In this document: positions 28,003 to 37,382 of the stretch, piece by piece
How the letters are laid out: every line of letters starts with the position of its first letter
How positions within the stretch are numbered: the first letter of the stretch is position 1
DNA from: Wolbachia endosymbiont (group A) of Longitarsus flavicornis
GTDB lineage: Bacteria > Pseudomonadota > Alphaproteobacteria > Rickettsiales > Anaplasmataceae
DNA: 64,000 nt
Direction: 5' to 3'
Assembly: GCF_963931955.1 (NCBI RefSeq)
Contig: NZ_OZ008337.1
Location: 620,001-684,000 of the forward strand
The notes under the pieces: generated by a model
Told to the model about the DNA's origin: nothing
The model's input: only the letters and a program-made list of their open reading frames with translations
Database searches by the model: none
Made by a program: the position numbers and the translations under genes

Positions 28003-29520
28003 TTACAGAGGTAAGTTGTCATGCTTTTTCCATATCCTTTCTACTTTCTTGTTTTTGAGTAGCTCTAATGCTTTACAAAAGTGATGCCTTGTTTTACTTG
28101 GCACTATAATGTCATCAATGTATCCATATGATGCAGCAAAAAATGGATTAGCAAATTTTTCTTTATACTCTTTAATCAGTGTTTGCTGATCTTTTTCGTG
28201 TCGAAATATAATTTCAACTGCACTTTCAGGGCCCATCACAGCTATTTCAGCAGTTGGCCAGGCATAATTTATATCACCTTTTAGATGTTTTGAATTCATA
28301 ACAATGTATGCACCACCATACGCTTTTCTAGTGATAAGGCTAATTTTCGGCACGGTCGCTTCAGCGTAAGCGTAAAGCAGTTTCGCTCCGTGTTGTATTA
28401 TATTATTGTATTCTTGATTTGTACCCGGCAGAAATCCTGGAACATCAATAAGTGTGATGATCGGAATGTTAAATGCGTCACAAAACCTTACAAACCTTGC
28501 AGCTTTTCTTGAAGAATCAATATCCAAACATCCTGCAAGGTGCATAGGTTGATTTGCAACAATACCAACAGTATTTCCTCCAATTCTACCAAAACCAATT
28601 ATGATATTACGAGCAAAGTCAGGTTTTAACTCAAAAAATTTCCTTCCATCACAAACTTTTTCAATGAGTTCATACATATCATAAGGAGTATTAGGATTGG
28701 TAGGAATTAGAGTGTTTAAGGATTCATCGATGTCATTGCAGATTGGTGCAGATTTTGGTGATTCTTGATTATTTGCTGGTAAGAAAGTAAAGAATTCACG
28801 CATTTCTAGCAGCATTTCAACATCATTATTGAATGCAAAATCCGCTACTCCTGTTTTGCTTGTATGAATTTTTGCTCCACCAAGGTCTTCGAAACTTACA
28901 TCTTCGTAGGTAACCTTTTTTACTACATCTGGTCCGGTTATAAACATGTATGAACTATTTTTCACCATGAAAGTAAAGTCAGTTAATGCTGGGGAATAAA
29001 CAGCCCCTCCTGCACATGGACCCATAATTAAAGAAATTTGTGGTATAACACCCGATGCATTTACGTTCCTTTGAAAGATTTCTCCATAACCAGCAAGAGA
29101 ATTTACTCCTTCCTGAATTCTGGCTCCACCAGAGTCATTTAGTCCGATAATTGGAACCCTGGCATTAATTGCCATATCCATAATTTTGCATATTTTTTTT
29201 GCATGTGACGTACCAAGTGACCCACCAAAGATAGTAAAATCCTGAGAATAAACAAAAACTTTTCTGCCATAAATAGTACCATGACCAATCACTACTCCAT
29301 CACCTAAAAAATTAGCATTTTGCATACCAAAATCAGTTGCGTGATGTTTTACGAATTTATCGTATTCTTCGAATGAATTTTCATCAAGCAATATACTGAG
29401 TCTTTCTCTAGCAGTTAATTTCCCTTTTTTGTGTTGTTTGGTAATCCTGTCAGAACCACCTCCTTTTTCAGCTTCTAGTGCTTTGGTTTTTAGATTTTCT
29501 AGTATTTTAAAGTCTTGCAT
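28003..29520 (-). CDS. pccB: Propionyl-CoA carboxylase beta subunit
   Basis: Carboxyltransferase subunit of acyl-CoA carboxylase, 505 residues, the size of PccB rather than AccD (no N-terminal zinc ribbon). Acyl-CoA and biotin-binding regions appear as NDSGGARIQEG, MGPCAGGAVYSPALTDF and TRKAYGGAYIVMNSKHL. It works with a biotin-carrying alpha subunit not in this window. It stands alone on the minus strand. Confidence 0.93.
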   Translation of the reverse strand: MQDFKILENLKTKALEAEKGGGSDRITKQHKKGKLTARERLSILLDENSFEEYDKFVKHHATDFGMQNANFLGDGVVIGHGTIYGRKVFVYSQDFTIFGGSLGTSHAKKICKIMDMAINARVPIIGLNDSGGARIQEGVNSLAGYGEIFQRNVNASGVIPQISLIMGPCAGGAVYSPALTDFTFMVKNSSYMFITGPDVVKKVTYEDVSFEDLGGAKIHTSKTGVADFAFNNDVEMLLEMREFFTFLPANNQESPKSAPICNDIDESLNTLIPTNPNTPYDMYELIEKVCDGRKFFELKPDFARNIIIGFGRIGGNTVGIVANQPMHLAGCLDIDSSRKAARFVRFCDAFNIPIITLIDVPGFLPGTNQEYNNIIQHGAKLLYAYAEATVPKISLITRKAYGGAYIVMNSKHLKGDINYAWPTAEIAVMGPESAVEIIFRHEKDQQTLIKEYKEKFANPFFAASYGYIDDIIVPSKTRHHFCKALELLKNKKVERIWKKHDNLPL

Positions 29521-29664
29521 ACAATAAAGTAGTTTTTAAATTAGTTGTAGACCTTAATTAAGCTTACAAACTCTACTACTATATACATACACTATTGCTA
29601 TATGCAACAGTGTATGTGTATCGTAATAATTAAAACTTTTTCAATTTGGACTTTGGCCACTACT

Positions 29665-30696
29665 CTATGAACTTTTGACATTGCCCTGAGGCTGCTGGAC
29701 ATTAGCATCGCCCATAGAAGAAAGAGGAGGTTTGTTTTGCACAAAACTTTTAGCAACTTCAACAACCTTGCTTATACGTGGTTCTTTTTCTAGCTCTTTT
29801 AGATACTTTGAGAATATTTCACAACTTTTGTCATCCATATGTACCATTATTTTACCAAAACTCTCAGCTTTTTCAGAAGATAAAATCATTTCAATTTTTT
29901 CACTATCACTCACTTTAAAGGTCATTTTTACTTTGCCTTGCATATCATGATATTGTCCGTTTTTTATTCGGATTACATTATCTCCTTCTCCGATCTTTAA
30001 TGCTCCATCTAAATTTTCAAATTCTGGTTTACTCAGAAATTTTCCAGGAGTAATAACGCTTTCTTCTGGACACTTCACACAATAAAATGCATTATCTCTT
30101 TCTACTGTAACATCTTTTTTTTCACCTTTTTTGATGCTATCACACACGATTTGTTTTAGACCTGACAAGTAGTTGTTGTGTTTTTTCTGTGTATCTACTG
30201 GCAATAATCCCCAAACTGCTTGGCTCACACCAGTGCCTGTTGAAACTAGAGCGGACATTTCTAACCAAAGAGGCATTAGTTTGCTTTTTCCAATCTCAGT
30301 AACGTTTGCATCATTCTTCATGAGGTGGTGTAAAACCAGTATCGAATAATCTATTATTGAGTACTTTTCTTTTTTGGATACATCAGTGTGACACGGTACA
30401 CTAAACATGACCTTGTTTTCTTTCGCACTTTTTACGGATTTTTGAAATTTCTTTGCCATGTTTGCTATAGCTTCATCATTAAGTAAGTGTTCCGATGTGT
30501 TATATGACTCAAGAGCATCAAATATTTCATGCAATGTATTTGAGATGTTTTTTTCCATATGTTGATTAACATGTCCATATATCGTTGTGCTTGTAAAACC
30601 ACTTACCTCTTCCGGACACTCTGTATCTTCATGTATATGATTTTGTTGCTTTAGTTTTTCTCTATCTACACTCTCTATTTGCTCTAACACTGGCAT
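29665..30696 (-). CDS. Hypothetical protein, Wolbachia-type
   Basis: A 343-residue soluble protein without signal peptide or membrane segment. The N-terminal half is helical; residues about 215-290 look beta-rich, with the pattern GEGDNVIRIKNGQYHDMQG. The C-terminal tail is Pro/Gln/Ser-rich. I do not recognise a family. It stands alone between pccB and der. Confidence 0.6.
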   Translation of the reverse strand: MPVLEQIESVDREKLKQQNHIHEDTECPEEVSGFTSTTIYGHVNQHMEKNISNTLHEIFDALESYNTSEHLLNDEAIANMAKKFQKSVKSAKENKVMFSVPCHTDVSKKEKYSIIDYSILVLHHLMKNDANVTEIGKSKLMPLWLEMSALVSTGTGVSQAVWGLLPVDTQKKHNNYLSGLKQIVCDSIKKGEKKDVTVERDNAFYCVKCPEESVITPGKFLSKPEFENLDGALKIGEGDNVIRIKNGQYHDMQGKVKMTFKVSDSEKIEMILSSEKAESFGKIMVHMDDKSCEIFSKYLKELEKEPRISKVVEVAKSFVQNKPPLSSMGDANVQQPQGNVKSS

Positions 30697-30826
30697 AACT
30701 ACCTCCTATTTTACATAATGAAATAAAAAATTCTAACTACAGTATGCTTATGTAATCTACGAAGTCAATAGTTAAATTGAAAAATTTTGATTATAATTTA
30801 CTTTACATAGAAGATGCCCTTGAATT

Positions 30827-32152
30827 ATGCTAAAAATCGCTATAGTAGGTCTACCAAATGCTGGAAAATCGACCCTATTCAACAGATTAGTGGGAAGAAA
30901 AGCAGCAGTAGTGAGTAATATTCCAGGGGTGACGAGGGATAGACGTGAGGGAATAGGTAGAATTAGTGATCTGGAGTTTAAAGTTATAGATACAGGAGGA
31001 TGGAACGACCAAACTAGTTTTTCACTGCAAGTTATTGAGCAAATAGAGTTTTCTTTATCCAGTTCAAACATAATTTTCTTTCTTGTTGATGCAAAAGTGC
31101 AAAATGAGCGAAATAAAGAGTTTGCAAAGTGGCTGAAGAGAAAAATAAATAAACCTGTGATACTGATAGCAAATAAATGCGAGAGTCATAAGTCTGAAAA
31201 TGTTGATTATTTGCAGTTTTTTGATTTTCTTGGCCCGGTATACATCTCTGCCGAGCATAATCTTGGCATGGTTGATCTTTATGATGCATTAGCTGGTGTT
31301 ATTGAAGATTTAAATGAGGACACTGAACTACTTGAAAATGAATCCAGCAGACTTAGAATTGCAATCATCGGTCGCCCGAATGTCGGAAAATCAACTTTTT
31401 TAAACAGCCTGCTTACAGAAAACAGAGTAATAGTGAATTCAGAGCCAGGCACAACACGTGATTCTGTAGATATTGTATATGATCATAATGGAGAGCTAAT
31501 TACTCTTATTGATACTGCAGGAATTCGAAGAAAGGCGAATGTTACAGATGAATTAGAATCAAGATTTGTTGAGAAAAGCTTAGAATCAATCAAGCGCTCT
31601 CATGTGGTAGTTTTAATGCTAGACTCCCTGCTTGGTATTGAGCAACAGGATTTATCAATTGGTGAAGCTGCAATTAAGGGAGGGAAAGGGATTATTGTTG
31701 TTTTAAATAAGTGGGATTTAATAGGTAAGGATGACAGAAGTAAGTTAATAAAATTTGTCAAACAACAGGAAGTGACTCGGTTATTCTTGGAAGTGCCAAC
31801 TATAACAGTTTCTGCGTTGAAAGGCATGCGCTGCGGTGATGTGATAGATAAGTGTCTTGAAGTGAGTGAATCTTTGAACAAGAAGATCAGCACTGCAAAA
31901 CTGAATAAGTGGCTAATTGATGCTTTAGATAGGCACTCTCACCCGCTTGTAAAAGGCAAAGCAGTTAAAATGAAGTATATTGCTCAAATTGGTACTAAAC
32001 CTCCAGCTTTTTCTTTGATATGTAACATACCTGAAAGTGTCGATGAAAGTTATAAACGCTATTTGATTAATGACCTTAGAAAAAATTTTTTTGCAGACGG
32101 CGTACCAGTTAGGCTACTTTTGAAAAAAAATAAAAATCCCTATGCAAAATGA
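30827..32152 (+). CDS. der: Ribosome-associated GTPase Der (EngA)
   Basis: Essential GTPase of 50S subunit assembly, 441 residues, with two tandem G domains. The first P-loop is GLPNAGKST and the second GRPNVGKST; the matching DTGG/DTAG, NKCE and NKWD motifs are present, followed by the C-terminal KH-like domain. It heads a three-gene run: its end overlaps dsbB by 4 bp. Confidence 0.97.
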   Translation: MLKIAIVGLPNAGKSTLFNRLVGRKAAVVSNIPGVTRDRREGIGRISDLEFKVIDTGGWNDQTSFSLQVIEQIEFSLSSSNIIFFLVDAKVQNERNKEFAKWLKRKINKPVILIANKCESHKSENVDYLQFFDFLGPVYISAEHNLGMVDLYDALAGVIEDLNEDTELLENESSRLRIAIIGRPNVGKSTFLNSLLTENRVIVNSEPGTTRDSVDIVYDHNGELITLIDTAGIRRKANVTDELESRFVEKSLESIKRSHVVVLMLDSLLGIEQQDLSIGEAAIKGGKGIIVVLNKWDLIGKDDRSKLIKFVKQQEVTRLFLEVPTITVSALKGMRCGDVIDKCLEVSESLNKKISTAKLNKWLIDALDRHSHPLVKGKAVKMKYIAQIGTKPPAFSLICNIPESVDESYKRYLINDLRKNFFADGVPVRLLLKKNKNPYAK

Positions 32153-32670
32153 ATACTCTGCTTTATACTTTCAGGGATAATTTACTTAAAGTCGTGTGTA
32201 ATAACTCCAGAATTCCTGCAATCTTTCTGCTGTCGAGCGCCGCTGCTCTAATTTTTGCATATGTGCTAGAATATTTTTTCAACATGCTGCCATGCAAGTT
32301 ATGTACATACGAGAGGGTAGTTTACTATGTTGCAGGGTTACTTGCAGTAGTATGCATGCTTAAAGACAACAAAATTCTAATCTATGCAATGTTTTGCAGT
32401 TACCTCGCAGGGGCAATAATATCTTTTTATCATGTAGGTCTTGAACTCCACTTGTTTCATGACATTTTAGGATGCACAGAGCAAGCAAGTGGTAACGCGA
32501 GTATAGAAGAGCTCAGAAATAATCTACTAAATCCTAATTACTCTCCATCTTGTGACAGACCTCATTACGTTCTAGGTGTTTCCTTAGCAACATGGAATTT
32601 AATTTATCTCATAGCAGCTCTGTTCGTATCAGGTAAGGTGTATTGTGGAGAAAGAAAGAAATCTAAATAA
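32149..32670 (+). CDS. dsbB: DsbB-family disulfide bond formation protein
   Basis: A 173-residue inner-membrane protein with four hydrophobic segments. The first periplasmic Cys pair is CKLC (in LPCKLCTYERV), and further cysteines in the second loop (LGCTEQ and SPSCDRP) fit the second pair. It would reoxidise a DsbA-type oxidase and pass electrons to quinone. Overlaps der by 4 bp and coq7 by 26 bp. Confidence 0.88.
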   Translation: MNTLLYTFRDNLLKVVCNNSRIPAIFLLSSAAALIFAYVLEYFFNMLPCKLCTYERVVYYVAGLLAVVCMLKDNKILIYAMFCSYLAGAIISFYHVGLELHLFHDILGCTEQASGNASIEELRNNLLNPNYSPSCDRPHYVLGVSLATWNLIYLIAALFVSGKVYCGERKKSK

Positions 32671-33187
32671 TTTAAGGTACAGCAACAATCAGTTCTTGCA
32701 ACAGGCAATTAGAGTAAATCATGCTGGGGAATATGGAGCTATTTGCATTTATTCTGGTCAAAAATTTATTCTTAAAAAATCTTCTATAATCAATGAAATA
32801 ATTGAAATGGAAGAGCAGGAAAAAAAGCATTTTCACTATTTTAATGAGAAAATCAAAGAGCAAAAAGTTCGTCCTACTGTTTTGTTGCCAGTTTGGCGTG
32901 TTTTAGGAGTGTCACTTGGCGTTGCAACTGCCATTATGGGCAAAAAAGCTGCTATGGCTTGCACTGCTGCAGTTGAAGAAGTTATAGGGGAGCACTACAA
33001 AGAGCAAGTTTCACATTTAGAAGATGAGGAGTTAAGAGAAACTATAAGTAAATTTCGCGACGAGGAGTTAGAGCACAAAGATATTGCAATTCAGCACAAT
33101 GCTGAAAGCGCATTTGGCTACAACATTTTATCTTCATTCATAAAAACAGGCTGCAAAGCTGCTATTTACTTGTCTAAGTTAATTTAA
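32645..33187 (+). CDS. coq7: Demethoxyubiquinone hydroxylase (Coq7 family)
   Basis: A di-iron monooxygenase for the last hydroxylation of ubiquinone synthesis, 180 residues. Iron ligands lie in NHAGEYGA, EMEEQEKKHF, EEVIGEHY and DEELEHKD, i.e. two ExxH-type repeats. The start is GTG at 32645 inside dsbB; a later start would remove only non-conserved residues, so the start is moderately certain. Confidence 0.92.
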   Translation: MEKERNLNNLRYSNNQFLQQAIRVNHAGEYGAICIYSGQKFILKKSSIINEIIEMEEQEKKHFHYFNEKIKEQKVRPTVLLPVWRVLGVSLGVATAIMGKKAAMACTAAVEEVIGEHYKEQVSHLEDEELRETISKFRDEELEHKDIAIQHNAESAFGYNILSSFIKTGCKAAIYLSKLI

Positions 33188-33384
33188 CTAAGCAGCTTTC
33201 TTAAAGTGTTTTAAATGTTCTGATAACAACAGAAACCAGGAAGGAATTCAAGTGTAATAATTATTTTATAACTATGTTTACATATCACCATTATTAATCA
33301 ATAATTAGTGTTTGTAAATTAACTGTATTTGGAGTATAGGTTACAAAGTGGTGGCAAAAGTGCATTTTGAATTAGAAATGTAGA

Positions 33385-35523
33385 ATGCTCCTATGTAATA
33401 CCTGTGCCACAGGTTATCATGTGGCTGCTAAAGTAAATAATGATTTAGAGGTTGATATGAATCTTGAAGAATGTGAAAGTTTTGAATGCTTAAGAGAAGA
33501 GGTGAGATCTTTACGAGATGAAATTAGGAAGCTACGGTCAAGTAGAACGCCTGGACCTCCAAGTTTACCAGGTATTCCAGGTGATAAAGGTCTTCCAGGT
33601 TTAACAGGTCTTCCAGGTCGAGATGGTTTTTCAGGTCGTCCAGGTCCAGATGGTATTCCAGGTGATAAAGGTCTTCCAGGTTTTCCAGGTTCAGATGGTA
33701 TTCCAGGTGATAAAGGTCTTCCAGGTCGAGATGGTATTCCAGGTGATAAAGGTTTTCGAGGTAAAGACGGTGATAAAGGTGATAAAGGTCCAAGAGGTGA
33801 TAAAGGAGATATAGACTTTAGAGGTTGGGGAGGTCCTCCAGGTATAAAAGGTGAGCGGGGCGAGCCGGGAAGCGATGCAAATCCCGAGGATGTGGCAGAT
33901 ATTTTATTATCACGTGAAAAAAGAGAAGAACTCGGAAAGGTGCTGTTTGATACGCCTATAACTGAATTAAAAGGTAAAACACTTGAGGAGTTTATTACTC
34001 AAGACCTGCCGAAGGACATTGCAAGTGATAAAAACTTTAGAAAAAGTATAAAGGGTGAAAAAGGTGAGCAAGGGTTAAAAGGAGAAGTTGGTCTTCAAGG
34101 TCCAGTAGGTCCTAAAGGTGATAAAGGTCCAAGAGGTTTCAATGGTACACAAGGAGAAAAAGGTGCTCAAGGTATACAAGGTCCTAAAGGCGTTAATGGT
34201 ACGCAAGGTCTTCCAGGCGAAGAAGGCTTGCAAGGAATAAAAGGTTCAATAGGTCCTCAAGGTCTAAGGGGTGTTTTAGTTCCAGGTCCAAAAGGTGAGT
34301 CAGGTCAAGCTGGTAAAGACGGACCCCCTGGTCCTAAAGGAGCAAATGGAGTAACTCCAAGTATTGATAAAGTTGCTGATAAGGTTGTAGGGAGCGATAC
34401 ATTTATACAGAAAGTACTGCTAAAACCTATGATAGATGCAGGAGATCTTACTCACACTCAGAGGATTTTAGCTGATACAGTTAAAGAGAGGTTAATAAAG
34501 GACCCACAATTCAAGAACAATATAAAGGGTGAGCCTGGCCCAGCAGGATCACGAGGTGAAAAGGGAGAATCAGGAGCTCCTGGAACAAAGGGCGATAAAG
34601 GAGATGCCCCAAGTGCTACAGAAATTGCAACTGAATTAGTTATTAGTCAAAAAGCCAAGCTAGGAGAAGCAGTGCTTGACGCAAAGGACAGCAGCGGTAA
34701 AAACCTTGTAACTCAAGTTGCTAGTATAGTTGCTGATTTTAGTCCACAGGATTTTGTGAATAAAGTTGATGCAACAAAATTCACTGAAGGAGTAGTACAT
34801 AAACTTTCTCGAGAGGAAGCGAAAAAAATTGCAGAAGATACTGTGGATAAGATAACAAGTGATGCTACACAACGAAATAACCCCGATCCTAACGCTTTCA
34901 AGAAATATGAAAAATTTGCAGAAAAACTTGCTGAACTACTTGTTGATAGAAGCAATATGAGCAAGGAAAAGGCTAACACTCTTGTACAAAATAAAGTGAG
35001 TGATTGGGGGCTTGCTAAGTATCTTCTGTTGCATAGTGATTTACAGGAGCAAGCAACAGCTCTCCGCATGGTGGAACAAAAAATAAATAAGGAAAAATTA
35101 GTTGAGTACTTGTTTGAGTATACTAAATTAAAAGGTGATGTAGATCAAGCAAGAACAATAGTTGAAAATATTGTTCATCAGTTCTTTAACACTAAAGTAG
35201 ATGAATTAGGGAAAGCAGTACTAGAAGCAAAAGATGATCAAGATAAAAAAATCCTAGTAAATGATCCAGCTTTACAAAAAGGAATAGCAGAAGAGTTGAG
35301 AAAAAATCCTGGACAAATAAAAGGAGAAAATGGAGCACAAGGTGTGCCTGGCCCTCAGGGTCCGAAAGGTGATAAAGGTCCAGAAGGTATTATAGGGCCA
35401 CAAGGCTTGAATGGTACACAAGGTCCAGCTGGTAAAGACGGAGCAAACGGTTTACCTGGTCCTAATGGCCCTAAAGGTAATACTGGAGCACCTGGTAAAG
35501 ATGGAGCAAGCGGTGTGCCGTAG
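33385..35523 (+). pseudogene. Collagen-like repeat protein, 3' end cut by group II intron
   Basis: 712 residues, the last few read from intron sequence. After an N-terminal segment with a short coiled coil (LREEVRSLRDEIRKLR, about 35-50), collagen Gly-X-Y tracts alternate with non-collagen helical modules of about 60-200 residues. Modules tend to end in an IKGE-type lead into the next tract. The first tract is built from near-perfect DNA repeats of CCAGGTGATAAAGGT type. There is no obvious signal peptide. Base 35512 is the last of its own; the frame ends at a TAG inside the intron. Splicing would not restore it, because the 3' flank belongs to an ankyrin-like gene. A surface or host-directed fibrous protein is inferred. 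Confidence 0.8.
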
Positions 35524-37382
35524 AGACACAAAGAATGTTCAAGTAAGAGCAAACTAAGTGCAAAAGCTGCACAGTAGATGAGGGTAGGTCCCTCGGAGCC
35601 GGTTTACAAGAGCAGGCTTCAAACAACCATAAGCTGCTTTGGTAAAGAGCCAAGGTAGTGAGCGTTATGGAAAAGGCATAATTATATGTCATGTAAGGAA
35701 TAGAGAGATGAACGAAAGTGAACCACTGATGAAGTGTCGAAACCTTTTAAATGACGTCAAAACCAGGGGGTCGTTTGTAACCTGGGATAAATCTATCGGG
35801 AGCTTGTTTACTGGATAGATGGCGTCCGGCATAAAGGTGGCATGAATCTATTTCAGGCTATTGTGTGGAACTACGGGAACCTGTCGTTTCGATGATAAGG
35901 GAGAAATCCAAGGAGCTAAACTCTAAGGATGAGAGTACCGATGCGAAAAACAGGGGCGGATCAGCTCGTAGTAGTGAAGAAGTTTCTGTAATGGAAATGG
36001 AGCGAAGGAGCTGAGTTATTCAGTTTTAATTATGTATCAACCGAAAGGGAGGAGTTAATGAATAAAACAAAGTCTTTTGATATACCAAAGCAACTTATTT
36101 GTAGGGCTTATAAACAAGTATCGAAAAATAAAGGTGCGGCTGGTGTGGATGAGGTTTCGATAACAAAGTTTGAAGAAAATCTAAAAGATAATCTGTACAA
36201 ACTATGGAATAGGATGTCATCCGGAAGTTATTTTCCAGAGCCGGTAAAAGCTGTTGCGATACCAAAAGATACAGGAGGGCAAAGAATTTTATGTGTTCCT
36301 TCAGTATTCGACAGGATAGGGCAAACGGCTGCTGCTATGTATCTAGAGCCGCTGGTAGAACCAAAATTTCATGAGGATTCATATGGTTATAGACCAAATA
36401 AGTCTGCACTGGATGCGGTAGATACAGCTCGTAAAAGATGCTGGAGGTACGATTGGACGATAGATCTTGATATATCTGGATTTTTCGACAATTTGGACCA
36501 CGGCTTGGCATTGCAAGCTATCAAAAAGCACACAGACTGCAAATGGGTCATACTGTATGTTGAGAGGTGGATGAAAGCCCCCATTCAGCAAGCAGATGGC
36601 AGTAAGGTAGTTAGGGATAAAGGAGTTCCGCAAGGAGGTTCAGTTAGCCCAATCATCTCTAATATATTCATGCATCATGTGTTTGATATATGGATGAAAA
36701 AGAACTACCCGACAGTACCATTTGAGAGGTATGTGGATGATGCGATAGTGCACTGCAGAACAGAGAAACAGGCAGAGTTTGTGAAAGTAATGATCGAAGA
36801 AAGATTGGCTGAGTATAAGTTGAAATTGCATCCTGAAAAGACACAGATAGTGTACTGTAAGGATGACAATAGGAGTGGTGAATTTCCTAAACAAAGTTTT
36901 AATTTTCTGGGTTACACATTCAGACCCAGGTTAGCAAGAAATAAAATAGGGAAGTATTTTGTTTCATTTCTTCCAGCAATTAGCAACAAGGCCAAGAAAA
37001 AGATTACTACAACCATAAGGTCATGGAAAATGCTACGAAATACGCATATAACATTAGAGGAGATATCAGGAAAAGTAAATCCAATAGTCAGAGGCTGGTA
37101 TCAGTACTATGGCAAATTTTACAGAACTGAAGTATACAAATCTCTAAAGAATATAGAGCGGCATCTAGAAAAGTGGGTGAAAAGGAAATATAAGAGACTC
37201 AGGAGTCACGGAAGACTAGCAAGACAATTTCTAGGAAAGGTGAGAAAGAGGTCTCCGGATATTTTCTATCACTGGACACTAGGGTTAGGCCAAAAGGCTG
37301 AATAATGGAAGCTGTATAAATCGAGAGGTTTACGTACAGTTTTGCGAGAGACTGGTGGGGAAGTTCCACTGGTCTACTCTCC
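35513..37382 (+). mobile_element. Group II intron, copy 2 (1870 bp)
   Basis: The same length and apparently the same sequence as 14336-16205, and in the same orientation. The 5' flank is the collagen-like gene (GGAGCAAGCG before GTGTG); the 3' flank is the ankyrin-like sequence TTTATGCACGTG, which completes the gene cut at copy 1. Confidence 0.9.
36058..37305 (+). CDS. ltrA: Group II intron reverse transcriptase/maturase, copy 2
   Basis: The 415-residue protein is identical to the product at 14881-16128: YVDD reverse transcriptase, X domain, no evident HNH endonuclease. Identity of both copies implies recent spread or gene conversion. Confidence 0.94.
   Translation: MNKTKSFDIPKQLICRAYKQVSKNKGAAGVDEVSITKFEENLKDNLYKLWNRMSSGSYFPEPVKAVAIPKDTGGQRILCVPSVFDRIGQTAAAMYLEPLVEPKFHEDSYGYRPNKSALDAVDTARKRCWRYDWTIDLDISGFFDNLDHGLALQAIKKHTDCKWVILYVERWMKAPIQQADGSKVVRDKGVPQGGSVSPIISNIFMHHVFDIWMKKNYPTVPFERYVDDAIVHCRTEKQAEFVKVMIEERLAEYKLKLHPEKTQIVYCKDDNRSGEFPKQSFNFLGYTFRPRLARNKIGKYFVSFLPAISNKAKKKITTTIRSWKMLRNTHITLEEISGKVNPIVRGWYQYYGKFYRTEVYKSLKNIERHLEKWVKRKYKRLRSHGRLARQFLGKVRKRSPDIFYHWTLGLGQKAE

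Noticed and set aside
33560..33800. Regular short direct repeats that might suggest a CRISPR array
   Set aside because: The repeats are contiguous 9-30 bp coding units without unique spacers, and there are no cas genes.
33524..33814. Antisense and +1-frame open frames with repetitive LYHLEYH- and VFQVIKV-like sequence
   Set aside because: They are shadows of the Gly-X-Y coding repeats of the collagen-like gene.
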